Both the position numbers and the translations under genes were made by a program. DNA of 64,000 nt, taken from assembly GCA_021399435.1 (NCBI GenBank), contig JAJTUP010000006.1:992001-1056000 (forward strand), given 5' to 3'. Positions within the stretch are counted from its first letter, which is position 1, and each line of letters starts with the position of its first letter. Below the pieces are notes generated by a model. The model saw only the letters and a program-made list of their open reading frames with translations, did not search any database and had not been told where the DNA came from. The DNA comes from Diaporthe sp. PMI_573 (taxonomy: Eukaryota; Ascomycota; Sordariomycetes; Diaporthales; Diaporthaceae). This document shows, piece after piece, positions 22,721 through 34,777 of this stretch.

Positions 22721-23955
22721 TAACGTTGAGAGGTATCTTTTGGGAAGGGAAGGAAGGAAGGTTACTACTGTACGAAATGCCACAATTGTATTTTAAACCT
22801 CCTGTTATAGGCATTGTATGTTACCTAACGCTGAGTCTTTGAGCGTTTACTACTGTGTGAAGGGACCGCCTACGGCTTGATAATAGAAGTATGTGTACGG
22901 ATTGAAAACGAAACCACTTACTACGAAATGCCATTGAGTCCACAAAGAAAGAATCGAGAGATAAAATCAGATGAAAGAGAAGACCTGGAAGGCTTTCACC
23001 CTACAAGCCCAGAGGTACTGCATCAATCATTCTACCTCTCACTTTTCTCACTTTATGCTAATGCCGGAGATGTACAGAAAACTGTCCCGTCTGCACCCCT
23101 CGATACCCGTCTGAGTCTGGCATTGCGCACCCCGGTGATACAACCGAAACTCGAACCATTCCATCAATTCTTCATCACCAGAGAAATAATTTTCCCCGTT
23201 GGACATACTTCATTGAGGATATCGACGATGATCTAAGCTTACCAGAGGGCATGTTGACACTGCCAATACCACTTCGTCTGAAGCGCATGGATAAGGGCTA
23301 ACAATTTGGTGTGCAGGATTATTCGAGTTCTGGGACCACGTACTCAGCTTTCCAATCATCGCGGACAGGAGTCACTCCCCTGAAGTGACCCTGGTTCCGT
23401 TACCAGCGAGACACCCGTCAAGAGTCTCATACGTCTGCTGAATGGCGGGACGTTTGGCAGCTCGCAGCTGTTGAAGGCGAAGACAGGCACTGTCTTGTCC
23501 ATGTCGCAACGGGACATTACACCGCAGCTCAAGCCCGTCGCATCTATCGGCTGATGACGGATACCTTCGTTCGGTGGCCAGGAACACCATTCGGGGTCGA
23601 TGCCGTGAGGGTGGCCCTAGACTTCCAAGGTTTTCAACGCTGCAGCTGTCCATGTTGCGAGCCCTCATCCTTGGAAACCGAAAGGGGCGGGGCGACTGAC
23701 GTGGAAAGTCCGTCAGCCACGGTTTAATCCATCAGACTGCAAGTTCTACACAGTACCCCGAACGCCTAAAGACACTCACCAAATCACACTCTCAAGAACC
23801 CATGCCAGACACACCAGACAACGCTGCGTTCACCTTTGCACTGCAGAGCTACGTCCCGTCTTTGTGCACCCTGCAACAGTAGCGTCAACGTAGGGCCGGG
23901 AGTCTGTCTACCGCCTAATGAATAAATCTCTGGATTGCATGATTATGCGCTGCAA
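22721..23955. other. Spacer inside the decayed array
   Basis: No supported gene. The open frame at 22877-23236 (+) starts with TTG and has no recognisable motif. Around 23380-23600 (-) a stretch reads DMDKTVPVFAF and might be another degenerate fragment, but I could not match it convincingly to U or H. Confidence 0.45.
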
Positions 23956-24640
23956 TCAATGGTGGGAGACAGTCGACACCTGGGAAACCCAGCAGACTTC
24001 CCCAGGCGTGAAGCATATTAATAAAGACATGATCTCCTTGCGACCTGGGATGTTGTATCCCTTGACCTTGGACACAGCACCCATAGGTACCATAAACACA
24101 GCAAAGGGAACAGCAACGTTCTCAACTGAGGGAGTGATCTCCTTCAGAGCAGGGACAGGGTGATCCTCTCCAGTACGCCACTGCAGGTGGTTGATGGAAA
24201 AGCAGTGATCGACGAGTCTGACCATGTCAGCAAGTGTCGCGGTCTTGTAGACAGTACTTCCCCTGTAGTAGATGCTCTTCGGAATAAAGAGAATGTCCCG
24301 CATGTCCTCACGCATGGCTTGGGTAACATCAGCGGTAGTTGAGAATGCTTCTTTGCCTTCGACAAGGCCGACAAGGTTGACAGGCTGCGCATTGCTGCCG
24401 AGTTTATTGATGGGGAAGTTTCGAGCCGGCTGGGGCGGGCCAAAGTCATTGTACTCGTCCTAGAATCCGTTTGACATCCTACAGACAACAATTAGACTTG
24501 GTGAGAGGGAATCTATACGGTGTCGGCTTACTTAAAGGCCTTGTGATAAGATTTGTGATGAGGACCTTGAGAGGTTGTTGGCGAGGGATGGCGATGGATT
24601 GAGGAAAGCTTGACGGCAAGGTCGAAAGGAAGGTCGATGG
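23956..24640 (-). pseudogene. Decayed copy U4, C-terminally truncated
   Basis: It starts with an exon ending ITRPL at a GTAAG donor (near 24535), a 53-bp intron, then MSNGF followed at once by TAG where U3 reads a sense codon. After that the frame is open for about 165 codons: QPVNLVGLVEGKEAFSTT, AMREDMRDILFIPKSIYY, VYKTATLADM, FSINHLQWRTGEDHPVP and PMGAVSKVKG. It then runs into unrelated sequence and stops, so the FDGAYKKLP and LTFYANGG blocks are lost. This is the most legible central domain of the family. Confidence 0.65.
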
Positions 24641-25079
24641 GAAAGGAAAACAACAGGGGATTTGAGTTGCTGCTGCAAACCTCTAGAGGTTATGGTTGAA
24701 GGGAAACGAAAAGACCAAGGGTTGCAAACTGTTTGCAGAAAACCATGGGTTTAAATATTGGGCTGGTCAAAAGCAACGAGCAGCAATCAAATTACCAAGT
24801 GCAAGCCTGGGAGGTTGGTATTGGATGAAAACCTGCTAGTCAAATGGGACTTGACGTTTTCCACGCTGACACTATGGCGGGCAGATGATCTTATGATAAG
24901 AAATTAAGAAAACACAATTTGGTTCTCGAGATGTTTGCAATGTGTGATGCATTGAAGTTGGCGGAAACCTGATAGCACATTTGGACGAGGAGACCAAGGA
25001 GATCCTCTTTTGTACCAATAACATTATATAGTCTGTTCCTGGACCGGCCATGAGTCGAATTCGCAACGACGCTGTGACC
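24641..25079. other. Upstream flank of U4
   Basis: No gene. About 24650-24720 resembles the segment upstream of U2 near 21240-21300 (a TTTGA(C/G)TTG..GCTGCAA..CCTC.AGAG pattern, minus strand), suggesting the promoter was duplicated together with the gene. Confidence 0.45.
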
Positions 25080-25597
25080 ATATGAGCTGCTGATGGTGTT
25101 GATTGCGGAGTTTGTCAACGAGGGCCCGCTCTATTGCGTGAAGCATAACATTCTGGAGACTAGCCTTTGCTGTCGGGACCATCTCGACTGTAGCCTGAAC
25201 GGAGTGCTGCGTCATCCATCCTTATGTCGAAGAATGTGTTTGCAGGTCATTCAGTGTGCTGCACCATCCATATTTATGTCGGAGAATACGTTTGCAAGCA
25301 CTCTTGTCTTCCGTTGCGTCGAATACCCAGATGATGCAATCAAGGCCGCTTGTCTGGATCAAAGCCTCAACTTTTGCAGACAACAGTCCACGGCTTCATG
25401 TCGGGATGCTGTAAACATGACTGGCTTTCTCTTAGCCAATGCAGAGAGCTATAGCACCTGCAAGCTATACGGACTTGCCGCACCGGGAGGACTATTCTTT
25501 TCCCACTCGGCTCCGAGGCATTGAGGGGCCCGCCACTGGCAGGTTGGTAAACACTGGTTAATACGCGACACATTGCCCAATTATCTCGCTCTTCCAT
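25080..25597 (-). pseudogene. Helicase-like fragment H3
   Basis: A degenerate copy of H1. It keeps QPASGGP, a damaged Walker A region (GKSV in one frame near 25473-25488), TASRHEAVDCCLQKL and VFDATEDKSACKRI, the counterpart of ASRHEAVDACLKKV and VFDAAEDKSACKRV in H1. These blocks lie in different frames, with stops between them. Near 25200-25300 a segment of about 50 bp is tandemly duplicated. Confidence 0.6.
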
Positions 25598-26745
25598 GAA
25601 AATCTAAAGGGGAACGACCTTTCTTACCTACGTCCACGGGTCTTTCTTTTCTCATTGGCTGTGTTACTATGGGTTGAAAGTTTATGGTCTAAGGGTCTCT
25701 ATACTTATATAGAGGATACTAATGGGTGCGTGCTTATTGTCGACTTTGAGCCTCCGCTGTACAGCCTGTGTTCCAGAACTTGTCTATGAACAATGTCTTG
25801 AAGGCGTCATTATCTGAGCTCAAACTAAATTCCCATACTACATAATGTCAGAATAGGCGTACGTACGTAAATAGTCAGGCTCTTGATACTTGCGTTAGAC
25901 TGAATGGGGTCGTGAGCAGTCATTCATATCATACGGAACTGGCTGACCTCATATATATCTTCCTTCAGATGCGTCTGGTAAATGGGGTGTCAAACTTGCC
26001 ATGGAAATGCAATGATCGGGTATCCTTATCACACCCGAATGGTTGATCCAGCTGTTGACCCTCCTCTGGATGCGCTTGGTGAAGGGGCAAAAGGGCATCT
26101 GGTGACGCTGGGAGTCAGGCCCAGGTGCTCCGGGACGGAAATACGAGCCCATGGGCTGGAGGGAAGAACAGAATACGAGGAGACGAGAACAGATTCAGGA
26201 CCACTGGGAAAGACATTCGCAACATACTTATAGAATGGTCAGTCATATACACATCGGACGCCCACCAAACTGGGCCAACTCCCACATATTAAACGTTTAA
26301 TTATCTGCCAGCTCTATGACAAAGCGTACTGTCGATGGCGGTTGGGGAACAGTATGGAGGCTAATTAAGCATAGCTCAGAGTAGCCCGAGCCAACGAGGA
26401 ACGCTCTGGGCAGAGCTTAATCTAAGACTCCTAGAAAGTAAATATGTTTCTCAAGTATGAATTGGTCACTACATTTCTTATCAATAAGCTTACCACCATT
26501 CACAACCTCTCTACACTCTCTACCATTTACTACACTCTCCACCCTTTACTGCCCTCTCTACCCCCCTATTATGCTCTCTATCCTCTATTACCCTCTCTAC
26601 TCTCTACCCAAAATACTTGTCCCCAGAGTAGTTCCTTACAGGCTTGGGCTACTCTAAGCTACCCTTGTCCTTTATGCATTTCATTGCAATCCCCCGGCTG
26701 ACAACCTCACTACAAACCCCCCCCCCCCCGGGCTAACAAAAAATC
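25598..26745. other. Spacer between H3 and H1
   Basis: No gene seen. From about 26480 to 26640 the + strand is a CT-rich irregular repeat (CTCTA/CCCTC type), and a run of about 15 C lies near 26717-26730. Confidence 0.5.
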
Positions 26746-26830
26746 AAGAAGTCGAGCAAAGTTGGTACTCTCCCCAGAGCTAGCAGAGGGCCGTAGAGTA
26801 CCAACTCTGATAAAATGCACTCGACTTCTT
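26746..26830. repeat. Imperfect inverted repeat at the broken end of H1
   Basis: Left arm is AAGAAGTCGAG (26746-26756) then AGTTGGTACTCT (26760-26771). The right arm carries the complements AGAGTACCAACT (26795-26806) and CTCGACTTCTT (26820-26830). The two half-arms are separated by 3 bases on the left and 13 on the right. It resembles a small hairpin or miniature inverted-repeat element. It begins only a few bases beyond the point where helicase-like copy H1 loses its coding sequence. Confidence 0.8.
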
Positions 26831-26842
26831 GTAGGTCTGCAG

Positions 26843-28144
26843 CTACACCGAGCTCTCAGTAAAGTCAAATTGGTTTCGGGTCAACCACTTAGCAACTTTT
26901 CCCAGAGCGCCATATGGCGTTGCGGCAACAAGCAGGGCGGACCGGAAAATGTAGTCGATGCACAGATCGACGTGGACACTAAAGGTGTTGTGGAGTCGAG
27001 ACTTCATGACCTCGGACATGTCTGCGAGGGAACTGTTCAGCTGCCTGGTCACGTTGAGTGCGTCCTGGAAGCAGCTGGGCGAGGTCGTGGCGTCGAGACA
27101 CCGACCAGTCCACGGTGATGTTTCGAGGCCGAGGAAGTACCCGACCCAGAACGCGACAGACAGGTGCGGGCGCCACCTTGAGCGGGCCCTGAACGGGGTG
27201 CTGCGCCAATTATCCCTCTCGAGGATGACACGCTTGCAAGCACTCTTGTCTTCTGCCGCATCAAAGACCCGGACGACAATGGACTCGACCTTCTTGAGGC
27301 AAGCATCAACCGCCTCGTGTCGGGATGCAATAAGCAGGAATGGCCTGCCCTGGGCGATTACGAGGACCATGCCACCTGTGAGCTGTACTCACTTGCCACA
27401 TCCAGGGGGGCCATGGACCAGGATGATACCACAAGGGATTCGTGTGAGGTAGTCGCTCCGAGGAGCGCGACGCATAGGATGAATGGCCGAGAGGATTCGG
27501 TCCCTAGTGGCGGGATCCACACCAGAGAGCAGGTCGTACTCGAAGTAGTCGTCGGCATTCATCCCGCAAAGCACACTGCGAAATGTGCCTGCATCTCGGG
27601 GCGTCACAGGGCTGTATAGCTGCAGTGCCTGTGCTGCTGAGTCCTCTGAAAAATGGAGGAGCAAGTGGCCCCAAGAGGCCCCGCCACTGATAGGCTGGTG
27701 CACGCCGGTCAGGTCTGCCTCGGAATCACCGTCCTTAAACCACTCGTCATCAAGGGGAGGCGGAGCCAGGCGAGCGACGCCATTGAAGTTGCGGCGTGCT
27801 GCCTTGGAGGTATCCTCTAGGCGAAGGTAGACCTCGTATGCCTGGAGATCGCCATCATAGCCAGAGTATGTGCCGACATCGAGTATCGCGACCGGTGGTG
27901 GGTGACCCTCTGGGACGGAGATCACGACGCACAGCGACCCGCGAGGAATGGTGCCCTGGAATCGACCTGGCGGGGTTGCAAATCGGCCTGGCTTGTCGAT
28001 CTTGCGGGCCTTGGTGGAGCCTCGCAGGTGGGTGGGTGGCGGGTGGAAGGCGATGGCAACATCCTGGCCGCACTCTAGGTAGTTGTCGAGTATACCATTG
28101 TACTTCTCAGACAGGTTCTTACCACCCAGGTTGATGATTATCAT
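26843..28144 (-). pseudogene. Superfamily-1 helicase-like gene H1, broken
   Basis: One reading frame runs from the ATG at 28144 to 26843, interrupted by a single TGA at 27391-27389. About 250 residues precede the stop and end in the Walker A motif GIILVHGPPGCGK. The frame resumes with VLVIAQGRPFLLIASRHEAVDACL, corresponding to motif Ia of UPF1/DNA2-type helicases, and LLVAATPYGALGKVAKWL, and then ends before the DEA motif found in H2. The N-terminal region (LGGKNLSEKY, ECGQDVAIAF) is not a domain I can name. The C-terminal helicase half is missing. A 48-nt GT..AG intron beginning at the stop would keep frame, but it would delete sequence that H3 retains collinearly, so a mutation is the better reading. 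Probably non-functional. Confidence 0.65.
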
Positions 28145-31072
28145 TCACCTGCAAACGGATCTTGTTGGAAGGTGTGAAGAAGCGCGCGAGGAATGGTAGT
28201 GATCTGAGCTCAAGAGCTGCCGCCTGAATGAAAAGGTTCTCTCCATAACGACGGCCGAGAGTTGGATGTCGACATAGTGCGTGATGTCGTCAAACCGCCG
28301 CCGGGAGTTATTTATTTAATTATTTAATTATTCAACTATATATAACTATAATAATAATAATACTGTATTACTATATGATACTTGATGCTGAGTTTTCCTA
28401 TGGATCCTTTTTGTATTAGAGTCTCATGTTCCAGGCTCTAAGACCTTTGTATCATGGGCTCTATATTTCACAGCGGCCTAATGGCGGTTTCAAAACGTGC
28501 AAGTCATAGTAGTCTGAAGCCTCAACAAGCCTATAATAGGATCAATAGAAGCCATGTATTTTGGGGGCGGTGACGGAGAAAACGAGAATGAGGAAGTGGC
28601 CAGCGACGAGGCCGGTGACGAGGCCACTGTGGTCAAGAGTTGTCACGAGCACAAAGCCCGGGTGAGTGAGGCAGGAGATGAATACACTTCATTCTTCTGG
28701 TATCCGGCTATGTGCTTCAGCTCGCTGCGTTCAGGGCCGGGATGCATACCCGTCGGCAGTCGCTGTTATCCCAATAGATATTAACCTGGCAGCAGAATAT
28801 GATATATTTAAGCTAGGGTAGCTGACTCCTGGCCCTGTATGCCTGGCTTGGAATCATGCGCGACGCTCCTGCAGACATAGTCCTACCCATCGTGTCTCAA
28901 GCTGACGGTGAGCCTTCTCGCGATGGTCAAAGATCTCATGACTTCCACTGCCCATATCTACCTACATACCCAGGTGGTTTACCCAGGTACAGGTTTTCTT
29001 TCCGTCCCAGACCCCTCGAAAACATACTCATGACCGAGACAGAGTTGTTACTGCCTCTTTATCAGTCCATACACATCGCCACGGTCCAGAACAGGGGCGT
29101 GTCCGCAGCCAGACCGCCGATCTTGGTGACGCCCTTCAGTGGTGGGAGGCATATGCATGGACGCTGAAGCGATGAGATTGTCGCATCGTACGACAGCATC
29201 CGATTCCTGCCACTCGCCACTGCCGTAGTTTTCCACATTCAGCAAGCGCGCCGCTCTGTTCCGTTCGGGGACTCCACAAGTTTGCGAACATGTCCTCAAC
29301 AAGAATCTCTAGGCGTCGTCCCTCCAGCTGCGGGCCCAGGTGCCATGCCTGTGATGAGTTATCATGCTAGCAGAGTCTAGTAAACCTAAACATGCATACG
29401 AGTACATGGTATACGCCCCCGCCCCCCAGAAAAGGCCGCCCTGACCTACCTACTGTGTAGGTCATTCCTCAAAATAGCCGTCAAGGTTTCCTGTGCGGGT
29501 GTACCCGTTGCCAACGGCGTGGCGATCATGCTGCCAGGCGGTGACAGGCCAGGTCTACCCGTCTCCATGTGACAACGAACGAACAAGCACTTGCCCCGGA
29601 AAGGGGAATAATGTGATTTCTTGCAGTAGAGGCGCACCTAGGTACAGAAATGGATGCCGAGAATACGACCAAATGATGCGGTGAGAATAGACACTGCATA
29701 CGACCCCAGGTCAACCAGGAGGCTCGCATGCATTAGCCCTGAACTCTAAAAAGAGCGCAGCATTTGAGGCAACATAGGCATCTCACCTGCATAGGCACCC
29801 TCATTCCGAGACACGCATGTATCAATACAAAGAATACAAACAAAAAAACGAGTTCACCGGATCTGCACAGCAGCTGCGGCGCAGCAGACCCCGAAAGTCT
29901 CGGCGGCGAACGTCTGGTGAACGGTTCGGCTTGCCCTTCGCCTCCATCACCCCTGCTCCCGTCACTCCCTCTTCCCCGGTAGACAGCGAACGATCACGCG
30001 ACCAACCCCCCTCCCCAAACCCTCCCAATCGGCGCCTTCACACCCAGGGGGCAGGCAGATGGGACGAAAAAGAGAGAATCACCCAAATCCCGCCGGGGCG
30101 GAGGATGCGCTGCCCAGGGCCAATGGTTGTAGTTTTACTCCTTCCATGCGTCCCGCGGACACGGCAGATGTTGGCATACACTCCTCAGAGGGTGACCTGC
30201 CGCGGTGCATCCATCCATCCATCCATACGTACGTACATGCGCACAGTTTCGGATTTCGGGGATGGAGGCGTCTCCGGGCATCTCCGCCGCCGAGTAGACA
30301 GAAGATATTCAGCACAAATACCTCGGTAAAACGCCTCACGGCTGATCCGGAAAGGGCACATGGGCAGGTTCGGAAAGCTTCAAGAGTCTGGGGACACCCC
30401 CAAACCAGGGCAGTTGGCCCCTTGCCACTCATGAAGCTGATCATACCTCGAGGCTCTTATAACTCCGCCATCCGCCCGGTGTTTCCGGGGCTCAGGTGGA
30501 ATTGCATGGCACACGGGGTATGCCGGCACCCACGGAAGCATGGGTTATAGATCTTCACGGTACATACATGTGCCACAGCTTGGTACAAGCCAGCCTTACA
30601 GGGCTTTCAGCAGCCACACATGTCCATAACTTTGGACCAGTGCCTAACGGCATGTGCGAGACAGAGGATAATATGTCCGTGTTTGAAAGCCTAGAAAGTA
30701 TATAACCCGTCGAAAGGAGTAAATGCAGAAATGATGCCTTCACGGCCAAATGCTCAGAACTCCAATGCCATGCTCCCTTGCCGTGCATCCATTCCCTTCG
30801 CAGATGTGATGTGCACGCCACTGAATAACCCCCCCCCCAATGCATGTTCCCCTTAGAAATACAGTCCCAGTCGTAAGCCTATTCCTGTCCTCCAAAATCG
30901 TGGGGTATAATGGTATACAATGGATGACGTCGCCGTTCGGTATCAATATCGGTATCCCACGTCTCATTTCGTCGTTGATGATACAGCCAGCCGTAATTAT
31001 CACATATTTCACTTTTATCCGGTCTCATTCATGTCTCGTCCCGTCGAATTCTCGGCACAGAAGCAGATCTCG
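28145..31072. other. Gene-poor stretch
   Basis: No supported gene. It contains a short AT-rich island around 28305-28380 (ATTT and ATA runs), standing out from the surrounding base composition, and a CATC/ACGT simple repeat at 30207-30238. Confidence 0.5.
30207..30238. repeat. CATC and ACGT tetranucleotide repeat
   Basis: Four CATC units are followed by three ACGT-type units, in gene-free DNA. Confidence 0.85.
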
Positions 31073-32798
31073 CTAGCTCTGGTTCGCGGCCGCAGTGGTT
31101 GTCGAGGGTGAGCTGCTTGACAGTTCGGAGGATCGCTGCACAGCTCGGGTCCTGATTCGGAATCTATCCCTCAGTCGGTTGGTAAGCCCGGACCGATCAC
31201 GACCCTCTTCGTCGTTGCTGGCAGATGACCCTGAGCGCTGCTCCGTTCGATACCGTCGGAGGACCTCGATGCGTTCCTCGACAGTGGCGTGTCGAAGTCG
31301 GTGCAGATCAAAGAGTCTAGATCGACGTCGAGAAGAGTTCGAAGACTCTCCCGTGTCGTTGACATCCGCGCCTAGCGGCGGTGCCTCGTCGTTTTCATTG
31401 CGTTCATCGTCACCACCTCCACCTTGCTCTGGACGTAGATCAAGCCGACTGCAAGCACCACAGTTAGTATCCAATACTCAGACAAGGCAGAGAAGCAGCT
31501 TACCAGAGCGGGCAGGTGCCTGACACATTGACCAGCCAAGGGTCGACACATGGCGGGTGGAACTTGTGGTTGCAAGGAAGTACTCGGACGTCCTCGCCGA
31601 CAGTGAAGTCCTCCGTACAGATTGAGCAACCGAGGCCTTCCTCAGTCTGGGTGCCACCGCTTGTGTTATCTGTGCCGTGCTGAGCAACACGGCTGGTCCC
31701 TGCGGCGTCTGCCTCGGAGTCCGACCCGGGGCCAAGAGCGCCTGACGCGGCGGGGGCGGGCTGCACAGGAGAGCCGAGTGGGCTCTCTGGAATAGTAGAT
31801 AGGTGGCGACTAGAGCCATTCTCCGGCGACTGACGGTCCGCATTGCTGCCAGCTGTCTGCTGCGACGTGGCATTCTCGAGCTCAAGATTGGGATCGGGTT
31901 TCGGTTGAGAGTCCCCGAACTTGACGATGGGTATGGTTTCGAGCACAGCACGAGCCAGACCCTTCGCACGACTTTGTCTTGGCCTCCCACCGAATGCATT
32001 GCGGGGGCCGTACCTCTCGGGATACCTATGCGCTCGTATAGCGCCAGTTGCGATGATGATGAGGAACAGAAGGGTGATGAGACCAGTAATGCTGTACAAT
32101 ATGCTCATGGCAACGGCCGAGTTGTTTCCGCCCTGTTGTCCAGCCTGGTTGTCCTGCTGGGTTTCGGTGAAGTTACCCGAGATCTGAGCTCGCGCTGTCC
32201 CTTGGGACATGTTGGCCATGACCAAAGTCTGATTGGCAGCCCTCTCGTCGGCCATGGTGAAGATGCGGTTGAAATTAAGGTTCTCGCCAAGCAGGCCACA
32301 GCACATTCCCTGTTGGCTGTACAGGAGTATCGCTGCTGGCTGTGGATCGTTGCTCATGAGGGCGTTCAGAACTGCATTCGGGTCCAGGTTACCTTGGGAA
32401 GACGTATTTGTCTGGTCACAACACAAGTACGGGATCACGTCCGAGCCACTGATATCGGCATAGTTGGTCGCATCTGCAGCAACCATCTTGCCCTCGATGT
32501 TGACTCGCTAGTGGCATGTAAGCAACAGACTGGACCAAAGGGTGAGTGGGTTGGGGTTGTTGTCGCTTACCCCTCGAGCAGGCTGCGACTCGTTCAGACC
32601 GAGATTTGTTGTCAATGGTATGACAGTATAGGACAGTGGGACCGGGTCTCCCTCCGACGCCGAGATCAGCAGCTGCATCTCAGACTTTCGCTGCCAGTCG
32701 AGGACGTCCTGCATGGTGTACGTTCCCGCCATTTCGGACACGGCGCATCGAACACTGGCAATTGCCAGTGGCAGTGCGTAGACCCAATGTCCACCCAT
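31073..32798 (-). CDS. PA-TM-RING type E3 ubiquitin ligase
   Basis: A predicted endomembrane RING-H2 ubiquitin ligase. Exons 32798-32571, 32507-31504 and 31448-31073 sum to 1608 nt (535 residues); introns are 63 and 55 bp with GTAAGC donors. There is an N-terminal signal peptide (about 1-20), then a luminal region (about 25-205) of protease-associated-like type with several N-glycosylation sequons and two CC pairs. One membrane segment lies at about 209-233, followed by the cytosolic motif [10 protein letters not shown], which I associate with fungal members, and a disordered stretch. The RING-H2 finger at about 370-411 has the pattern [22 protein letters not shown], complete only after the second intron is removed. 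The C-terminal tail is Arg/Ser-rich. Substrates are unknown. Confidence 0.9.
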
Positions 32799-33428
32799 CC
32801 TGCCTGACAGTGAAACCAGCGTGGTTTTCCGAGGCCTCGATGAACGATATGGCGTTGTGATGACAGCTCAGGGGCCAGCTCGCGCGGCGGGCGCTCTGGT
32901 CAAGGCCAGTACTGGACCAACTATCTTGTCTGGCTGCGAAGACGTCGGCACATAGCGGTCTTGTAATCGGTAAGACGGCGGTTTTCTGCAGAGTTGCAAT
33001 GGAGGATGGCTGTGAGATCAGGACGAGAAGGGCGAGATATATTTCACCGAGGTGGACGTGACATGAGGTGAGATGAGGGCAGCGGAATGGACAAGGCGGT
33101 AGGCAGAACCCAAGGAGAGGAGAGCGCGACTGGGCGGTCTTAGTGCTGGCCGGGCTGGGTCAATGAGAAGCGGCTATTATGGTGCCAAGATGGCTTGGGA
33201 TCGGGCTGAGAGCCAAATATCTGGGGACGAGGACCAGCGTGTTGTTGATGTGGGCCTGGGCACACGGCAGACAAGAGCAACGGGCGGCGGGGTTTAGATT
33301 GGAGACCGGAGGCTGTGCGATCGGTCAATGGTCGGGCGAAAAAGGAAGCCAAAAGCCAGCTTCGGTTCCGGCGGCGATCCCTCTGGCTCTTCCTCGTCTC
33401 TCAAGCGTCCGGCTGGCGCGGGAGTGTC

Positions 33429-33470
33429 GGGTGAGGTGAGGTCAGGTGAGGTGAGATGAGGTGAGGTGAG
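33429..33470. repeat. GGTGA pentanucleotide repeat
   Basis: About eight units of GGTGA with occasional substitutions (GGTCA, GATGA), upstream of the RING ligase gene. Confidence 0.85.
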
Positions 33471-34777
33471 CGATTGAGTTGTCGGTTTGGATGTCGAGAG
33501 GTAGCGAGTGGGCTGAGGCGAGCCACAGGGCCAGGAAATGGTTGAGACAAGACAGTCTATAGGTGATAGGGGATCTCGGCATCAGAGAAGGCGGCTTGGC
33601 CTGACCCGACTGAGCCGGATGTTGGACAGAAAGACGCAGCTGACGCCCAGGATGGGCCGGAAAGGCAGAGACTATAGCGCAGGCCTTGCTATGGCAGGGT
33701 ATTCCCAAAGAAGGACAGCAATTCGGAGGGCGGCAGGAGACACAGCAGGTCGTGATTGATGAGCAGTTCTGAGACTGGTGCAGAGGGCGAGGAAAAGCAG
33801 AAGCGCCGCCCGCCGTGCATGCGGTCCACTGCTGGCCAAGAGGAGCTGCTGCTTGCTGCTTGCTGCTCGTTGCTACCGCTGCATTGAGGCGCTGGTTCGT
33901 TTGGTGGTTTGTGGCAGGTCTGAGACGCCGTCGACGTTTTAGCGCGGTGGCTTCGTCAAAGCAAGCAGGCACATGCCCTGATCAGTCGAGCCCGACGCCG
34001 CAGACTCAGTTGCAGTTTGCAGGCCCAGCAAACACTTGCTGCACAATACGGCAGGTGGTGAAAAGCATACACGGCAAGGCAGTCGCTAGTCCAGAGTCCA
34101 GAAGCTGGCTTTGCCGGTCCCCAGTTGCCAAGGGCCGATGAGGGACGGTTGATGACGCCTTCCCCAAAACTGCCAATGGCCCTGCAGCCCGCGCGTCTTC
34201 CCAGGCCTTGGCACGTGGTTCCCAACTCATCAACATCGACCAGAGTTGGCTCCTCCTCATCGACGGATCAAGCCGCCAAGGGCCCGTCCAATTGGGCACC
34301 CGCCGCCCAGGGCATTCAGCACTCGAGGAGTAAGGGTTAGGACAACCGATACTTTCTGCTTTCGTCCGACGTCCGCCGTGGTTAGCTACAACAGCTGGCC
34401 TCGGCGCTCTGTTCTGCTGTAACGTGTATGTGTCAAGTCTCTTGTTTATTTATCTATTCGAAATCGGACGGGGAGCCTCTTGCCCATTCAACCCGCGGCA
34501 GCCCTAGCCCCAGCCCTAGAGCCTCTGACTCTGTCTCGGGGTCTCCATGCTGTCGGAGTCTCCATGTGGCCCCCTGAACGAACCGGCCGCAACCGGACTC
34601 CAAACCAGTCAGTGCCCCGAGGTCGAGCGCAGCATTGGGAAGAGCCGCAACATAAGCCAGCCAGTCCACTTTCATTGCCGTCTATGTGCAATATGCCCGT
34701 CCGCCTTGCATGCCGGATGGCTTGCATGAACGGAGGTGCATCTCAAGGGTCGTCCTGCCGGCTCGGCTAGTGTCGAT

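Noticed and set aside
27343..27390. A 48-nt intron after the Walker A motif of H1
   Set aside because: Donor and acceptor exist and frame is kept, but it would delete sequence that fragment H3 retains collinearly, and would spoil helicase motif spacing.
31803..32807. A 334-codon open frame antisense to the RING ligase gene
   Set aside because: Mirror of the well-supported RING coding exon; no motif of its own.
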